Assembly: GCA_963930775.1 (NCBI GenBank)
Contig: OZ005689.1
Location: forward strand, 15,314,923-15,378,922
Direction of reading: 5' to 3'
Length of the DNA stretch: 64,000 bases
DNA from: Cliona cf. orientalis
Lineage: Eukaryota; Porifera; Demospongiae; Clionaida; Clionaidae
Below the pieces are notes generated by a model that searched no databases, had not been told where the DNA came from, and worked only from the letters and a program-made list of their open reading frames with translations. Position 1 is the first letter of the stretch; each line of letters opens with the position of its first letter. The position numbers and the translations under genes were made by a program. This document shows positions 23,162-35,717 of the stretch, piece by piece.

Positions 23162-23433
23162 ATTTACTTTCTATAATGCAAAATGATATTACAAGATTTT
23201 ATGCAAATTTACACCATTTATTTGTAATTATTAATAATTAATGAAAATTAAATATTGTTGTGTCAAATGAGCCTGTTTTATTATTATGGCTGTAGGAAAG
23301 CAGCAGGTCTTTAGATCGGTAGCTCCGCTCCAGCCGGGGTTACCCCCAAGCAGAAGCTGCCGCCCCTGGGTTGACGGCTGGAGATAGCCCACCCCGACTA
23401 GCCCAAGGGCCAGCCCCGCACTCGGAGAGCACG
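23162..23433 (-). other. Leader of the Penelope-like element
   Basis: GC-rich, structured sequence between the upstream pseudo-LTR and the ATG. On the minus strand it ends in a good 3' splice-site motif (TGCTGCTTTCCTACAG, about 23291-23306), so a spliced leader or 5' intron is possible. Confidence 0.45.
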
Positions 23434-24223
23434 TGTGTGTTTGGGAATTGGAAAAGAGGGTGAGATGGGCCTTGTCCGCCGACCATCAGACCCAACTGAT
23501 TAGGGCTCCGCTAATCAGAGAGGCTTCTACATTACTTTTTATATGTACACATTTGACACAAAGTATCACAAAATTTAATTATAATTGCATGCATAAATTT
23601 AAAGTTGTTACATATAAATATTAAAATAGTTCAGTTGTATATAAATGTTTCCGGTCATCAGGGGAGAACCCAGTCTGATCCTCACCAGCCACAGGTTTCG
23701 GTCCCATTAATCTCCCGACCTGTGGTCAGCTACAGAGAGGGCGGGACCACTCCCCTACGAGGAGTCCGGTAGAGTATCCTTCGTTCTTTGTTCTTGATTA
23801 TAGGTTCACGTGATAAGCTCCCATGTGTCACGTGTCTAGTTAGCGTAATCGTAGTGGGCTGCACACATTTTTCTGGCCCCCAGTACATACGCAGCACCCA
23901 CATGCAGAGTGTTACTGGAAGCTGTCATTAGACTTCGGTAAGTTGCCATTATGCCAATATGTCCCCATAGGACCCATCATTCTTTCTTTTGTAGCTAGCT
24001 ACCTAGAGTTAGGCCCGATTCAACTGGATTTAATCTTACTTTAGTGACTCACCCTCCTCAAGGTTGATTTCTCCAACATGTGCTTAGGCTACAGCTATTG
24101 GGCCATGTGATTTTAATTTTATGCAGTGTTGGAGTCACTTGCTAATTCTGTGGGATGTAACACTATAATTAGCTGTGGTGTCCTGAGACTACAACATGTA
24201 GTTACCCTTTACCCTAACTCAAG

Positions 24224-24225
<2 letters not shown>
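23434..24225 (-). repeat. Penelope pseudo-LTR, 5' copy
   Basis: About 792 bp, matching 19122-19928. Differences include 5-bp losses (GACCTGTGGTCAGC here versus GACCTGCAGTGTGGTCAGC there). It ends in (TG)n at 24226-24300. Confidence 0.85.
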
Positions 24226-24300
<75 letters not shown>

Positions 24301-24319
<19 letters not shown>

Positions 24320-24460
24320 TGGGGGGGGGGGGGGAGAGAAATAATTTGTGTGTGTGTGAAGTTTGTGTCATTTGCTGGTATCAGTACTTCCGTCAAAAAT
24401 ATGTCCTTGAAGAGGAGGGTGCTAAGCCAGAGAAATCCAGATCCTTCTAGCTGTTCACTA
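24301..24460 (+). repeat. Right half of the S unit split by the Penelope-like element
   Basis: (GA)n, poly-G and TTGCTGGTATCAGTACTTCC, then GCTAAGCCAGAGAAATCCAG. This is the expected continuation of the unit that began at 18904. Confidence 0.8.
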
Positions 24461-24724
24461 TGCAGATTATGGAATACATTCTCACTCCCTCACTCACTCA
24501 TCCCTACTTGCTGTTTCATTTGTACTAGTAATAAAATATAGGGTCCTTATTGCACTGCAGGAGCTGGTTGAGGAGTGTGACAGCCTTGACAAAGCATCGT
24601 TGTATCGGTTGACTGACTAATCTACTGGAATAGGTCGAGGAGGAGATTATCATAGGTTGGTTCTTTGTGTAAATGGCCCCGAAAGATGCTGAGTCAGCAG
24701 GTTGTAACTAGGTTCTGCATGTTC

Positions 24725-25180
24725 CTGTGGTTCTCAATGTTCCCAGCATTCCTACTGTTCCCAACGTTCCTTCTGTTCCCCATGTTCCCAGTGTTTCCAA
24801 TGTTCCCAGTGTTCTACTGTTCCCAATGTTCCCCATGTTCCGAGTGTTTCCAACGTTCCCAGCGTTCCCCGTGTTCCCAGTGTTCCTACTATTCCCAACG
24901 TTCCTTCTGTTCCCCATGTTCCCAGTGTTTCCAATGTTACCAGTGTTCTTACTATTCCCAACGTTCGTACTGTTCCCAGCATTCCCAGTGTTCCTACTAT
25001 TCCTAACGTTCCTACTGTTCCCAGCGTTCTTAGTGTTCTCAACGTTTCCTGCATTCCCAGAATTTTTAATGCTCCCAGCGTTCCTACTGTTTGAGAGCAT
25101 TCCTTTTGTTCACCGTGTTCTTAGTGTTCCCTACATTCCCGTGCACTGCTCCCAATGTTCTTCATGCATGCATGCATTTC
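24725..25180. repeat. Imperfect GTTCCCA-type minisatellite
   Basis: Dozens of units on the pattern GTTCCCAGTGTTCCTACT with period 12-15 bp. Because periods are multiples of three, both strands give long open frames rich in FP or GNxxN repeats; these are not considered genes. Confidence 0.85.
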
Positions 25181-25872
25181 CAATGTTACCTGTACACTGG
25201 AAAACTAGGAGCAACTGTGAACATGGGGAACATTAGAAACACTGGGAAACATTGGAGGTGTTCTGGAGGGTAAGGCCAGCAAAAGACTCCAAATCATCAG
25301 TGAAAGACTCCAAATCATGACACTAGTCCACACCAATGGTAATCAAATACTGCTTATCGCCAGTCCCTAGAAGACCCTTTTTTGGTCCCCACACTTCCCC
25401 CCCCCCCCCCCCCCACACACACACATACACAGCTGTCTTCAAGATACTAAATACTAGGTTCCTTGATAGATGCTATTTCGCTTGATTTGTGACTAGTTGC
25501 TGGTATTTAAAAGAAGTTTTTAGCTTGTTGCTAGGATCTAAATGCATTAGACCATGCTTACTAGGTTTCCACGTGATTTAGAAGCCCTCGTTTGTACATG
25601 AGTCCCTTCAGTCTTCTAAATAATCACGTAGAAATCTAGTAACCACAGTCTAACTATTATTTATACAGTTCCTGAGGGCCAGGGCAAACATTCTTACAGT
25701 TTTTGAGGGCTAGCACGTGTATACTACATGTATCCATAGAAACAATGGGCTAGAAAATAGTTATAGACCAATCCCTCGCTTTGTATGCAATATAGAAGCA
25801 CTCATCCCTCGGGCTTTGCCCTCGGGAATAGTGCTTCTATATAGCATACAAACCTTGGGAGTTGGCTATTAG
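25181..25872. other. No gene seen
   Basis: Short poly-C/(CA)n at 25388-25428. A palindromic stretch at about 25782-25860 (AGAAGCACTCATCCCTCGGG with its complement) may be a small foldback. No exon supported. Confidence 0.4.
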
Positions 25873-26520
25873 CAGGGTTTCATTTAGGATTTTCGCCAAG
25901 GGGGGGGGGGGCAAATGCGACAATTGCCAAGCGAAAGGGGGGCGAGGACTATAGTATTACTTTAAGTGTTTTGTGCAGGATTGTTTATTAGAAAGAGACA
26001 TTATAGTGGTCATTAAGTAGGGGGATCTGGGGGAAGATCCCCCAGGAAAATTTTCTTAATTTTCAACCTCTAAGATTGTTTCTGGAGGCATCTGAGACCA
26101 AACTTCTGGGGTAGAGATACACCTTTCAGTGATATCCACTGATTCCCCCTCCTGCACTATATTAATTCTTTGTCACTTTGGTAAACACATCTGCAAACAG
26201 TTACAGCTACTACTAAGTATTTCTACATGTTTAGTATAGTCCATGAATATTAGCTACATACATCTATTGGGAGATACATGCATGTTATGCTGAATGATTG
26301 TTCAACACCGAGAGCCAGACATGGGGGGGGGGGGGGGTGTTTCTTTCCGCGCGGAGCGCGAAGCCAAATAGAATTTTATTTTATACCTTAAGAATGAGCA
26401 AAAGTGCCGATTTTGACACTCTTTTGTGTTAACATATATGTATGGTTGGTGGCTACTCTCAAGGGAAGGGCGGCCAGTTTCCAAGGGGCCCCCGCCCCCC
26501 CCCCCCTAAATGAAACCCTG
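25873..26520. mobile_element. CAGGGTTTCATTTAG element, copy 2
   Basis: Perfect 15-bp terminal inverted repeats CAGGGTTTCATTTAG and CTAAATGAAACCCTG. The interior resembles 5224-5684 (AAATGCGACAAT, CCCCAGGAAAA, ACCTCTAAGA-type blocks). Flanks ATTAG and ATTAC suggest a short, slightly decayed target duplication. Confidence 0.75.
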
Positions 26521-27465
26521 ATTACACTCTTTCTTTGGTCTCAATTGGCATGTATGCTAAAGGTAATATTATATTATTACAATCAGGGGGCTCGCTTCGC
26601 TCCCACCCCCCCCCCCCCCCCCCCCCCCCCGCACCAAAATCGGCTGTCCTCCATCTCATACCTGCATGTACATACATTCAAAAGCTATTTGCGGTACAGG
26701 TGCATTTGCTAAGAGCTGACCTTGCAAGGGAGAGATTAATGTAATGGATACCCAGCTCAGAAGTGTAGGGTATTGATTATGTAAACAGCACGCGCCTGTT
26801 GCACCATTGCATTATTGCCCATGCACATTGACTACATCCTGTTGGTGCATGTGACCAAATTGTTGGTGCACCTGGGAATTTCTTCTGTCACCTTTATCGT
26901 ATGGGTCTGAGGGGTGGGAATACAATGTGTTTTGGGGGTCTGTTGTGGTACTACTGCAGTGTGATGGCATCTTTTAGGTGAGGGTGTTTGGTATGTAATC
27001 TGTGGCCATATAATATGTGATGGTGTCTCTCCTATCAGGCCGGGACATCTTGTGATGGTACATGTACCTAACAGTAGGTATAATCATATCACTAGCTAGA
27101 ACAATGTGACACTATCTTTCATCTTTGGTGGGTCTAATTGACTTATGTAGGTACTGTGATCATCCACATTCCCATAGCAAAAGAAAACTAGAGCTCTGAG
27201 AGCACATGCCCTGCACATTCAATTACATATTTAATGGCGCAAGTATAGGTTTTAATTCTACTACCCCTATCCCAACCTATAAAGGGTGACCATTCCATTG
27301 CCTACTAAAGGCAGAGCCCACCAAAGTGGCTTGGGAGTATGTACAGGTACTACATACCCAATGCCCACTACATACTTTCAGTATAGCAGGTAACTTTGGC
27401 AATTACTTTATTCCTTGTGAGTTGCTATGCTGAGGCACATATGTGTACATCTGTGCATCTCTGTG

Positions 27466-27470
<5 letters not shown>
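26521..27470. other. No gene seen
   Basis: Long poly-C at about 26605-26630; otherwise unique sequence without supported exons. Confidence 0.4.
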
Positions 27471-27479
<9 letters not shown>

Positions 27480-27522
<43 letters not shown>

Positions 27523-28010
27523 CAGATTGATGCAGATGAGGTGCACAGGGTATGTGCTTTAGTTCGAAGGATGTCTACCTTTGATCTCTCTCTCACACGT
27601 ACTAGAGCACATACCTGTGCACCTCATCTGGATCAATCTGAGGGCAAAGCAACAGCACAGCAGAAGACACATTTGCTTGCTAACTTATACTACGCCAGTT
27701 GTGCATATGAGCGGGTAGTTAATAGGCTGTAGCCCTCTTGACCCATGAAGCATACTGAAGCCAAGTTTTTTTGCCCATCTGGTAGGCATAAGGACTCTCC
27801 CTTCTGTGCACATTCACATATTCACACACACTGCAATCTCATATCAACACCTCTTTTATCTGGGTAGATGTGCACCTGATAGGCATATGAGCTGGCTACA
27901 TAACGTCTCTCACCTTCTGTACACATTCACATAATTATTATTCAGTATTATTCACACACACACATATCAACTCCTCTTTTATCTGGGTAGATGTGCACCT
28001 GAAGGAACAG
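27480..28010 (-). repeat. Inverted, diverged copy of the duplicated segment
   Basis: A (TG)n tract, then in reverse order the blocks of 16794-17200: TGATGCAGATGAGGTGCACA, GCTGTAGCCCTCTTGACCCA, TGTGCACATTCACATATTCA and CAACACCTCTTTTATCTGGG. It ties this repeat family to a third site. Confidence 0.75.
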
Positions 28011-28860
28011 ATTATTATAGTTTGGTCATGCAGATGCTCTGATAAAAACAGAGTGTACATGTAGGTCACAGCTAAACTACATGTACATGCCAGGCTTAGA
28101 GATGGTTCATGTACATGCGCAAGTATACCTTAGTACCATAGTCTAATTACCGTCGCCAGCGCGCATACGTGTACGCCCACGCATACGCATAAAATATTTT
28201 GCATAGTTTATTTTTCGTCGGGACAGGCTGTCAATGAAGAATTTTTAATGACGAAAAATTCCCGATCTACGGTATATTGCAATGGGGTATGGTAAAGAAC
28301 ACTGACCATCTGACAGTGCCTCAGGAGCTCCACACTGTAGCAGCATAGAATAGATCTCTACTGACCTAGGTGTACCACCATAGTTATAGTATAACTAAGC
28401 CTATTCATGAAACGTGTATTCACCAGTGGTGAATCACCACTAGGTTCTCTTCCTCTCTGTAGAGACGGGGTACATGTAACAGTGTGCACAGCAATCACAG
28501 AAGAAGGATTGAGCTTCTGCTCAAGGAATGGCTCAGAGTACAGATAATTTGCAAGGCGGTGTGTTCAATGTTAAACAATTTTCATTGTACTCACAGTCTG
28601 CAGAGTGTCACTAACAGACCCCCAAAATATTGGAGGAGAGAGAACCACGCAACACTATGTACAAACTATAAACACATGCACGATGAGGCCTGATACTGGC
28701 CAGACCGGAGCTGGTCCAGCACATATTGCTAGACACTTGGTTTGTATTTGGAAATCTGCTTGAAAGTACAATAGGTAAGGGGTGCTTGGTTTTGCTTCTT
28801 TCACCTGTCTCCCCGGCCCACACATTCTCACATCCGCTCATTCACTTTAACGCACAAATG
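28011..28860. other. No gene firmly supported
   Basis: Mixed sequence with a possible MITE tip pair around 28145-28275 (GACGAAAAATT palindromes). Some of 28480-28860 might belong to the gene with exons near 28.9 kb, but no clear borders were found. Confidence 0.3.
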
Positions 28861-28861
28861 G

Positions 28862-29036
28862 GATGCATATGAAGAGAGCCTGACAAGATTCTTTAAGCAG
28901 CTGGAACTTATATGGGACCCAAGGGCAAGTTAAGTGTATACTTTCAGAGGCCAGTCTGAGTGCAGTTTCTCGATCTATTGAAAACGTCATGGAGGAGCTC
29001 GAGGAATATTGTACAACAGATTTCAGTGACTTTATG
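28862..29036 (+). CDS. Candidate host-gene exons of unknown function
   Basis: One frame reads WDAYEESLTRFFKQLELIWD up to 28928. Another reads ASLSAVSRSIENVMEELEEY CTTDF from 28948 to ATG at 29034-29036, followed by the donor GTAAGC. The first frame meets a TAA just after 28928. Removing GTTAAG...TTTCAG (28929-28947, 19 nt) joins the two in phase. Both peptides have a helical, charged, natural-looking composition. No family is recognised. Either a very short intron, a longer one truncated in the assembly, or two unrelated frames could explain it. Confidence 0.3.
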
Positions 29037-29759
29037 GTAAGCAATCTTGTTCTTATAATACCTGCTGAATATTATAAAAGTGGCAGAGCCAGAACAGCAA
29101 CAGGGGAGGTAGAGAGGAGCAAGCAATGAACAAATAGTCTCGTGCCCAGATCCCACCCTCCAGGAGGAAAAGGGGTCTGGTGAATATATGGACATAATTC
29201 TTGGGTTAACTATACGGAAAGGAATTTGAGCGTTCCAATCAGATTGCAGCTCTGTTAATCTAATTTAGTAACCTACCCTCCCTATGGCTAAAGATGCAGC
29301 TTTCACTGAACTGACCATATGCTCAGGTCAGGCTATGTGATTTTCATAGCAGCACTGGACTCATGATCACCTGCCAACCCCATGGGGCATAGCACCACTA
29401 TCAGCTGTGGCATTTTGTGATCACAGTGCAATCAGAGGGTAGCAAACATGGTTCACTTGTAGGTATATATTATGCGGGTGGGGACAACAACTTTTGTGCC
29501 ACAACCTCTCAAACTCACACACACACACACACACACACAAAACATGCCTGGGCAACTGCCAAGTGAGTGCATATGCAACAATAAAAAATTACACTTCAGC
29601 CGGTCATGATCTGATATGAGCTACTAGTATATAGCTGAGCGATCACATGCGTGCGCGAGAGGTCGAGATGGAGCTAGGCCAGGTAACCCTGCACGTGCAC
29701 TTCAATTCAGTGTACGTGTACGTGTACATGTATTACCGGTATATGTATCGCTGGTATTA
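29037..29759. other. No gene seen; relic repeat
   Basis: The block GGGTCTGGTGAATAT followed by GGAAAGGAATTT..GC.TTCCAATCAGATT at 29174-29250 recurs at 33608-33690, so it is part of a dispersed repeat. A (CA)n lies near 29515-29540. Confidence 0.45.
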
Positions 29760-30975
29760 CGGGTGTGTCCGGGGGTAGTTATAAAAAGGGGAACGGGAAA
29801 TGAGGAAATGGGAAATGGAGAAACGTGGAAATGAAGAAATGAACTGGAAATGGTCGTCATTTGATCTCGAAGGCTTGAAACTAAGAGACTCATAAACTGT
29901 CCTGATCTGCGAGCTAGCTATACTATCCAGGCACGCCATTTGAAGTAAACTTGATCTGGTATTAAGGATTTTGACAGCTCTACCTGCACACCGTGGTACT
30001 GATAGTATTACACCACCAATGATGATCCTGCCTCTTCATCTGAGTGATGGTACTTAGCTAGAATCCTGTCTCAAATTTATGGGCAAGTGGGCCTATAGAT
30101 AGGGCTTGTGCACACCTAGTATCACAAACCAGACCCTCCCTCAGCGGGTTCATTATCCTCAGAAAGAACTTCTGGTAAACCCTGCAGAGTGTGAGGGTCT
30201 GCCTGACCCAGCCTGGCTTGCGAGACTCGAGACATGAGTGCACACCTAGAACTTGAATCCAGCTGTAGTTAATTTGATACACATATTATTATGAATGTAC
30301 CCTATCAGTCATCTTCAATTATTTAATGATTCCAATCTATCTATCTAGTGCGCACAGGGCAACCGTCATAATTGGTGATGGGATAGTAAATGTTTTTTTT
30401 TACGTATACTAAAAACTAATGGGAGGCTATACATAATACTAATAGCTATATTATTGACTCTGGTGGATATGATTGTCCCTACAAATCTGCTGATTCTAGT
30501 GTACATTTTTTTGATACTGCAATCCCTACTTCATCATTACCCAAGGAGGCTACGATTTTTGTTATTAATTTTGTAGTGACTTGGAAACCGGGCCTCAATG
30601 ACTTGATTCGACATGTTACATTCAATATTCTATTCTCTGGGCTGGCCTGCAAGACTATGTCAAGACTATGTCATGACTTGCTTGTATCAGCTATTCAATA
30701 AACTGCACTGAGGTCTTCAGAGTACATCATACACTCTGGAGCTGTAAGTTTAGCAGGAGTGGCTCTCATATTAATATCACTCAGATACCATAGGCATCGA
30801 TCATTTTGGCGGCTAGAATAAATAGAGGAAGTAAACAAGTTGATCTGAGTAGCATCACCTGTCTAGGCTCTCCAGCATCAGCATGTTGACGACCATTTCC
30901 AGTTCATTTCTTCATTTCCACGTTTCTCCGTTTCCCATTTCCTCATTTCCCGTTCCCCTTTTTAAACTACCGTGT
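29760..30975. repeat. Purine-rich inverted repeat pair (arms about 90 bp)
   Basis: The left arm (29760-29855) is built on GGAAATGGAGAAACGTGGAA. The right arm (30884-30975) is its reverse complement, TTCCACGTTTCTCCGTTTCC. GTGTGTCCGGG lies at both outer ends. About 1 kb of unrelated sequence separates the arms; a foldback-type element is likely. Confidence 0.65.
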
Positions 30976-31083
30976 GTCCGGGCCTCCCTAGCCCTAGCCT
31001 CTATTAAAGTATTGAGTCGCCTTGGCGCTTTGTCTGGCGTAGCCGACCCTCGCACATCATACTAGGGCACACTTGTCCTCCGT

Positions 31084-31565
<482 letters not shown>

Positions 31566-31689
31566 GTGTGTATGTATGTGTGTGTGTGTGTGTGTGAGTG
31601 TGTATGTATTTCGTGCACTTAGTTTTTGTAGACAGGACTGTCTTTGAAAATGGGCTATTCCAGATAATAAGGATACCCCCCTGTCGAGG

Positions 31690-31890
31690 AACGATAATTA
31701 CGTCTTGGGGGGTTTTCTGGTCTTAATGATGTCTTGGGGGGGGGGTACTTTGGGCATTTTAACGATGTCCTTGGGGTAAACAAGCCCATTTTAACGATGT
31801 CTTGGGGGTTACCACCTCCACGTCTTAGGGGGTAAATTAACCCAATCAGTTGTACTTGGGGGGAACTACAAAAGTGTTCCTCAACAGGGG
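31690..31890. repeat. Short G-rich tandem repeat (GATGTCTTGGGGG type)
   Basis: ACGTCTTGGGGGG, GATGTCTTGGGGG, GATGTCCTTGGGG, GATGTCTTGGGGG and ACGTCTTAGGGGG follow each other at irregular 30-50 bp spacing. Confidence 0.6.
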
Positions 31891-32190
31891 TGCATTCTTA
31901 TTACCTGTCATGACCCGATATTATAATGTATGTATTTCGTTCACTTGGTTTTTGTACTTGTGTAGACTAAGGCATGGGAGCGCATAGCAGCGGTTCCCGC
32001 TCATGAATATCATTTGCATCTAATTTGCATATCATTAACGCGAGTGCACGTTATCGCTTGCCATAAGGTTTGTATTGTGCCATGGGGCAGCTAGTAGCTA
32101 AGAAGCTAGTGATCGATTTCCAGAACAGAAGATGATCGTTTTTGATGGTATAAAGTGACTCTTCAGAATGTTCGATACTTATGCTTCACA

Positions 32191-32872
32191 TATGTGACCC
32201 TCCACGAGGAAACCAAGCATAATGTGCGGAAAAATTTTTTTTAATTAAAGCCACCATTACCAACTACAACCTTTGAACTATTGCTCCAGCAAATTTGAAG
32301 TCTCTAGCCCGTGTAGTCATGGAGATATGAGCAAAAATATACCCGGATCGCCCGTAGTAAAGTATTGCAAAAAATTGCAATGAACATTGCTACGTACGTT
32401 GCACGCGGAAGTCCGTATATTCGCCGTTTATGGTAAATACGTGGCCCCGCCCACTAAGTCAAAGAGCCAGATGGCTGCCAAAACGTTGGAAAGAGAGCAG
32501 TAGCCGGCGCTTCGATGGAAAAGAACGAAAAGATAAGCGTGTCTATAGATCGTTAGTATACAAAATCGAAGAAAGAAGTGACTGGAGAGTGTTTTCTGTG
32601 CAGCTGCCGTGCTTGCCTAGCTGCAACTATGGCAATGGCTCCGTATCATGGACGATCAATGTTTGCTACACGGCCGACTTCTTCGAGCCATAACTCAGTA
32701 AGTATAGCGTTCTAGAAGCTACGAAGCAGATTTTTGTGTAGAGGAATGATTCCTCTATCGATCTATACCAAAAGTGAAAAACGATAATTATCACCTTGGG
32801 CAACTATTTTGGCCTGTATCTCAGATTGATATCCAGCGCATTATACTTGGTTTCCTCGTGGAGGGTCACATA
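32191..32872. mobile_element. TATGTGACCC-tipped element, second family member
   Basis: TATGTGACCCTCCACGAGGA on the left and its complement ending at 32872; the terminal inverted repeat is about 34 bp with TA at both ends. No coding region recognised; an 87-codon open frame inside has no known domain. Confidence 0.75.
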
Positions 32873-33592
32873 TTCATCTAGGAGAAGTTGTATGTACATG
32901 TAGGTGAGCAGTAACAAGGAATACATGAACTAGCGTTGGATTTTGGGGCTTGTTGGGCAAACAAGTCCAAGAACAAAGGTTTTACTGTTTCTCCTAGATA
33001 GTTTCAGATACATTGGCATCTGTTTAAGTACCTCACAAAGTTGAGAGGGAAACAAAGGCCATCTTCTGTTCCGGAATTTGTGATTTTTGTTTGTAAACGT
33101 TGTACGCCGTTTTTTGTTGCCACGCCTACAGGATGGTTGCTATGGTAACCAAAATTGGTCCTACATTAGATTAGGGTACCAACATTTATCTGAGTAATAT
33201 ATCTCGAAGTATTTTTTAGATACAAGTAGTTTTGTAGCACCATATTTTGAGTCAAAAAAGGGACGTCCCGTGCCTTAATGCACCTGAGTAGATAAGACTG
33301 TCTTCGAAAATATAACAACGATTTCCAGCTTCACGGAGCTGTGTGACCTCTCTGGTAGCTACATCAAGAATGGATATACAGTATGCATGCAGGGGTCGCA
33401 GTTTCCGGATTTTCTTTATACGGGACCGACTAGGGTTGCCCCTGCACAACTAATTAGCTGCAATTACGAACTAAATGGAAAGCTTACCGCGCGAAGCTGT
33501 TATATGTAGCTGATTGTTTTGCCGGGGGAACGACCAGTTTCCCCGTCACATGGCTTTTTACATTGATTAATTTCCATTTTTATTCTCCATTA
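32873..33592. other. No gene seen
   Basis: Unique sequence, with one copy of the GACTGTCTTCGAAAATAT repeat block at about 33297. Confidence 0.4.
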
Positions 33593-33950
33593 GACCCAAC
33601 CTCTTGTGAGGGAAAGGGTCTGGTGAATATGGGCAAAAAGCTTGGGCCAAAGGAAAGGAATTTTGGCATCCCAATCAGATTACAGTTCCATACAGACTTA
33701 CTTACAGACTCACTTAGGATAGGAATTTGCCAGCTAGGACTACTAGTGCAACTTTGCAGTGTGGAATCAGAAAGTAAAGTTTCAGATGAGCATGCTAGAC
33801 CCAGGTGTTGCACTGTTATGTTCCTTTTCTGTCTGGGAACATGGAGTGCAACACCTGGGTTAACCAGGAAAGTTCAGGCCTCAAAGGCACCAACTATCTA
33901 CCTCAAAAGTCAAATATTCCATATTTTGTGGCAGATAAACACAGAATAGC
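33593..33950 (+). repeat. Dispersed relic repeat (GGGTCTGGTGAATATGGGC type)
   Basis: The first 100 bp match 29150-29260. A 128-codon open frame crosses it but shows no recognised domain and starts inside the repeat, so it is not called as a gene. An inverted pair CACCTGGGTTAAC/..CCAGGTGTTGCAC is visible at about 33800-33875. Confidence 0.5.
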
Positions 33951-34043
33951 ATGTTGGTCTGCAAATTTGACTTTCTGATTGGTCAACACTAGAGCTAGAG
34001 CATGGACAAACTGACACTGCAAAGTTGCACAGGTCCTTGATGC

Positions 34044-34574
34044 TACCGTAAATCAAGAAATTTGTGTTGCATTAAAGTCATGCGGTTCAGAGTCATTTTG
34101 ATCAAATTAAAAATTAATGTCATCAAAATCATGCGCATTTCAACCTTGAGATACTTCCCAGAGCAACTATTTTTTAGCCAGAGTCTCAATCCATAGCCCC
34201 AGAATACTTATTCTTTAGCTAGAGTCCCTCAATCAGAATCACCAATGGGTAACTGATTTCACTAATTTTTTTCGGTAGTACTGATACTCAGTTTAATAGC
34301 CTCCTCTGTTTCTCTCTGCCTGACTCACATAGCTAATAGGCAGGGCAGAGCTTCCTTTTAAAAATACTTTAGCAAACATATAATCAGTAGTGCAAGTAGC
34401 TACACACTAGCACTGGCATGCATTGGTGTGTGACCTTGTGGTAAACCACTGGCGCATGCGTGTGGGTAATAATTGCGTTAGTTAAAATAGTGTAATTTTA
34501 TTCATGCGCCTAAGCTATACCGCGCATGAATTAGCATGAATAAGATTCACGCATAAATTTCTTGATTTACGGTA
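34044..34574. mobile_element. TA-flanked MITE with CCGTAAATCAAGAAATTT tips
   Basis: TACCGTAAATCAAGAAATTT and its complement AAATTTCTTGATTTACGGTA are the terminal repeats, with TA on both sides. Interior non-coding. Confidence 0.8.
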
Positions 34575-34588
34575 TATTGTATGTTTGC

Positions 34589-35320
34589 ATGAGTGACTTT
34601 CGACTGAAAACCCCCTCCATCACAATGCCACTTAGCAATGGCAATGCCCTGGTGGTTTGAAATTTGAAATTAAGTACACTGTGGACCTAGCTCTTACATT
34701 TACAAGAGGATAAGAGTTCCACTAAGTAGGTTAATTGTACTTTGCAGTTAACTGTGTAAACTTAAGACTTTGTACTGTTTACACACCACTTCTATGTTGA
34801 GGTTTTTGCCAGACATGTCCTCCTGAATGACACTGGTCAGTTCATGCCCTTACAATGATAGAGTGAGTAGGCTTTTCCCAGTGTTGGTGTGTGTGTGTGG
34901 GGGGGGGGGGGGGGGGGAGTGGTACAGTGTACAATTTGAGGATTCGGTTTTGACTGGTCGTGATGGCCAATCAAATCCAGATTTGATTGGCCATCTTGAA
35001 AGTTTGCTTGGCCGTCTCATTGAGTCTAGATTCATTGAATCAGTGCGACAAACCATTGATCACTGCCCAAAAGAGCTCACTAACATGCATGGTTTTATGT
35101 ACACATGTATGTAGCTACAGTACGTGCCTCAAACATGAGATTCATGGTAGTAACATGTCTTTAAGGGTGCCATGGTATATATTAACTGTAAGGCTCCTTC
35201 ATAGGAGTCTACAGTGTATCAGGTCTTGTTGTAAGCTGAGTCACCTATCTAGGTACAAACAACTTTGTGGTGACTATGAATAAAATTAGTGGTTATGCAC
35301 ATGCGCAAGCATGATCACGT
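34589..35320 (+). repeat. Dispersed repeat R1, copy 2
   Basis: Same order of blocks as 1583-2188, with a shorter (GT)n and poly-G and two extra segments, one of them around 35165-35265. It begins 15 bp after the preceding MITE. Confidence 0.8.
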
Positions 35321-35417
35321 ACCCATACGCAGATAGGAAAAAGAATGTGGTGAAATGTTTATTCAACTTTGGTTCCAGATGTACACGACATAATATTATT
35401 ATGACACGCAAACAAAT

Positions 35418-35717
35418 ACAGTGGAAACCCTCTAAAGTGGACACCATTGGGACCAAAATTTTAGTCCGCTATAGCGAAGTGTCCTTAGCTCAGGGGTAGT
35501 GGTTGACCATGCCCCTCCTACAATCGAGGCCAGCTATGATAAAGCATCACTGTGGGACCAAAATAAGTGTTTGTTATACGGAATAGTGGGGTGTCCGCTG
35601 TTGAGGGTGTTTGAATATATTGAAGTCTGTGGAAATACAATCCGGACATTCAGAATTGTCCGTTATATCGCAGGTGTCTGCCGTTGAGGGGTGTCCGTTA
35701 TGCAGGGTTCCACTGTA
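35418..35717. mobile_element. TA-flanked MITE with CAGTGGAACCC tips
   Basis: TACAGTGGAAACCCTCTAAA at the left and GCAGGGTTCCACTGTA at the right, TA-flanked, typical of Tc1/mariner-type MITEs. Interior has repeated GTCCGTTAT/GTCCGCT words. A tRNA A-box-like string lies at 35484-35501. Confidence 0.75.

Noticed and set aside
32430-32693. 87-codon plus-strand frame
   Set aside because: Lies wholly inside a TATGTGACCC-tipped MITE and has no recognisable domain.
33563-33949. 128-codon plus-strand frame
   Set aside because: Starts in a dispersed repeat that recurs at 29.1 kb; no domain or splice support.
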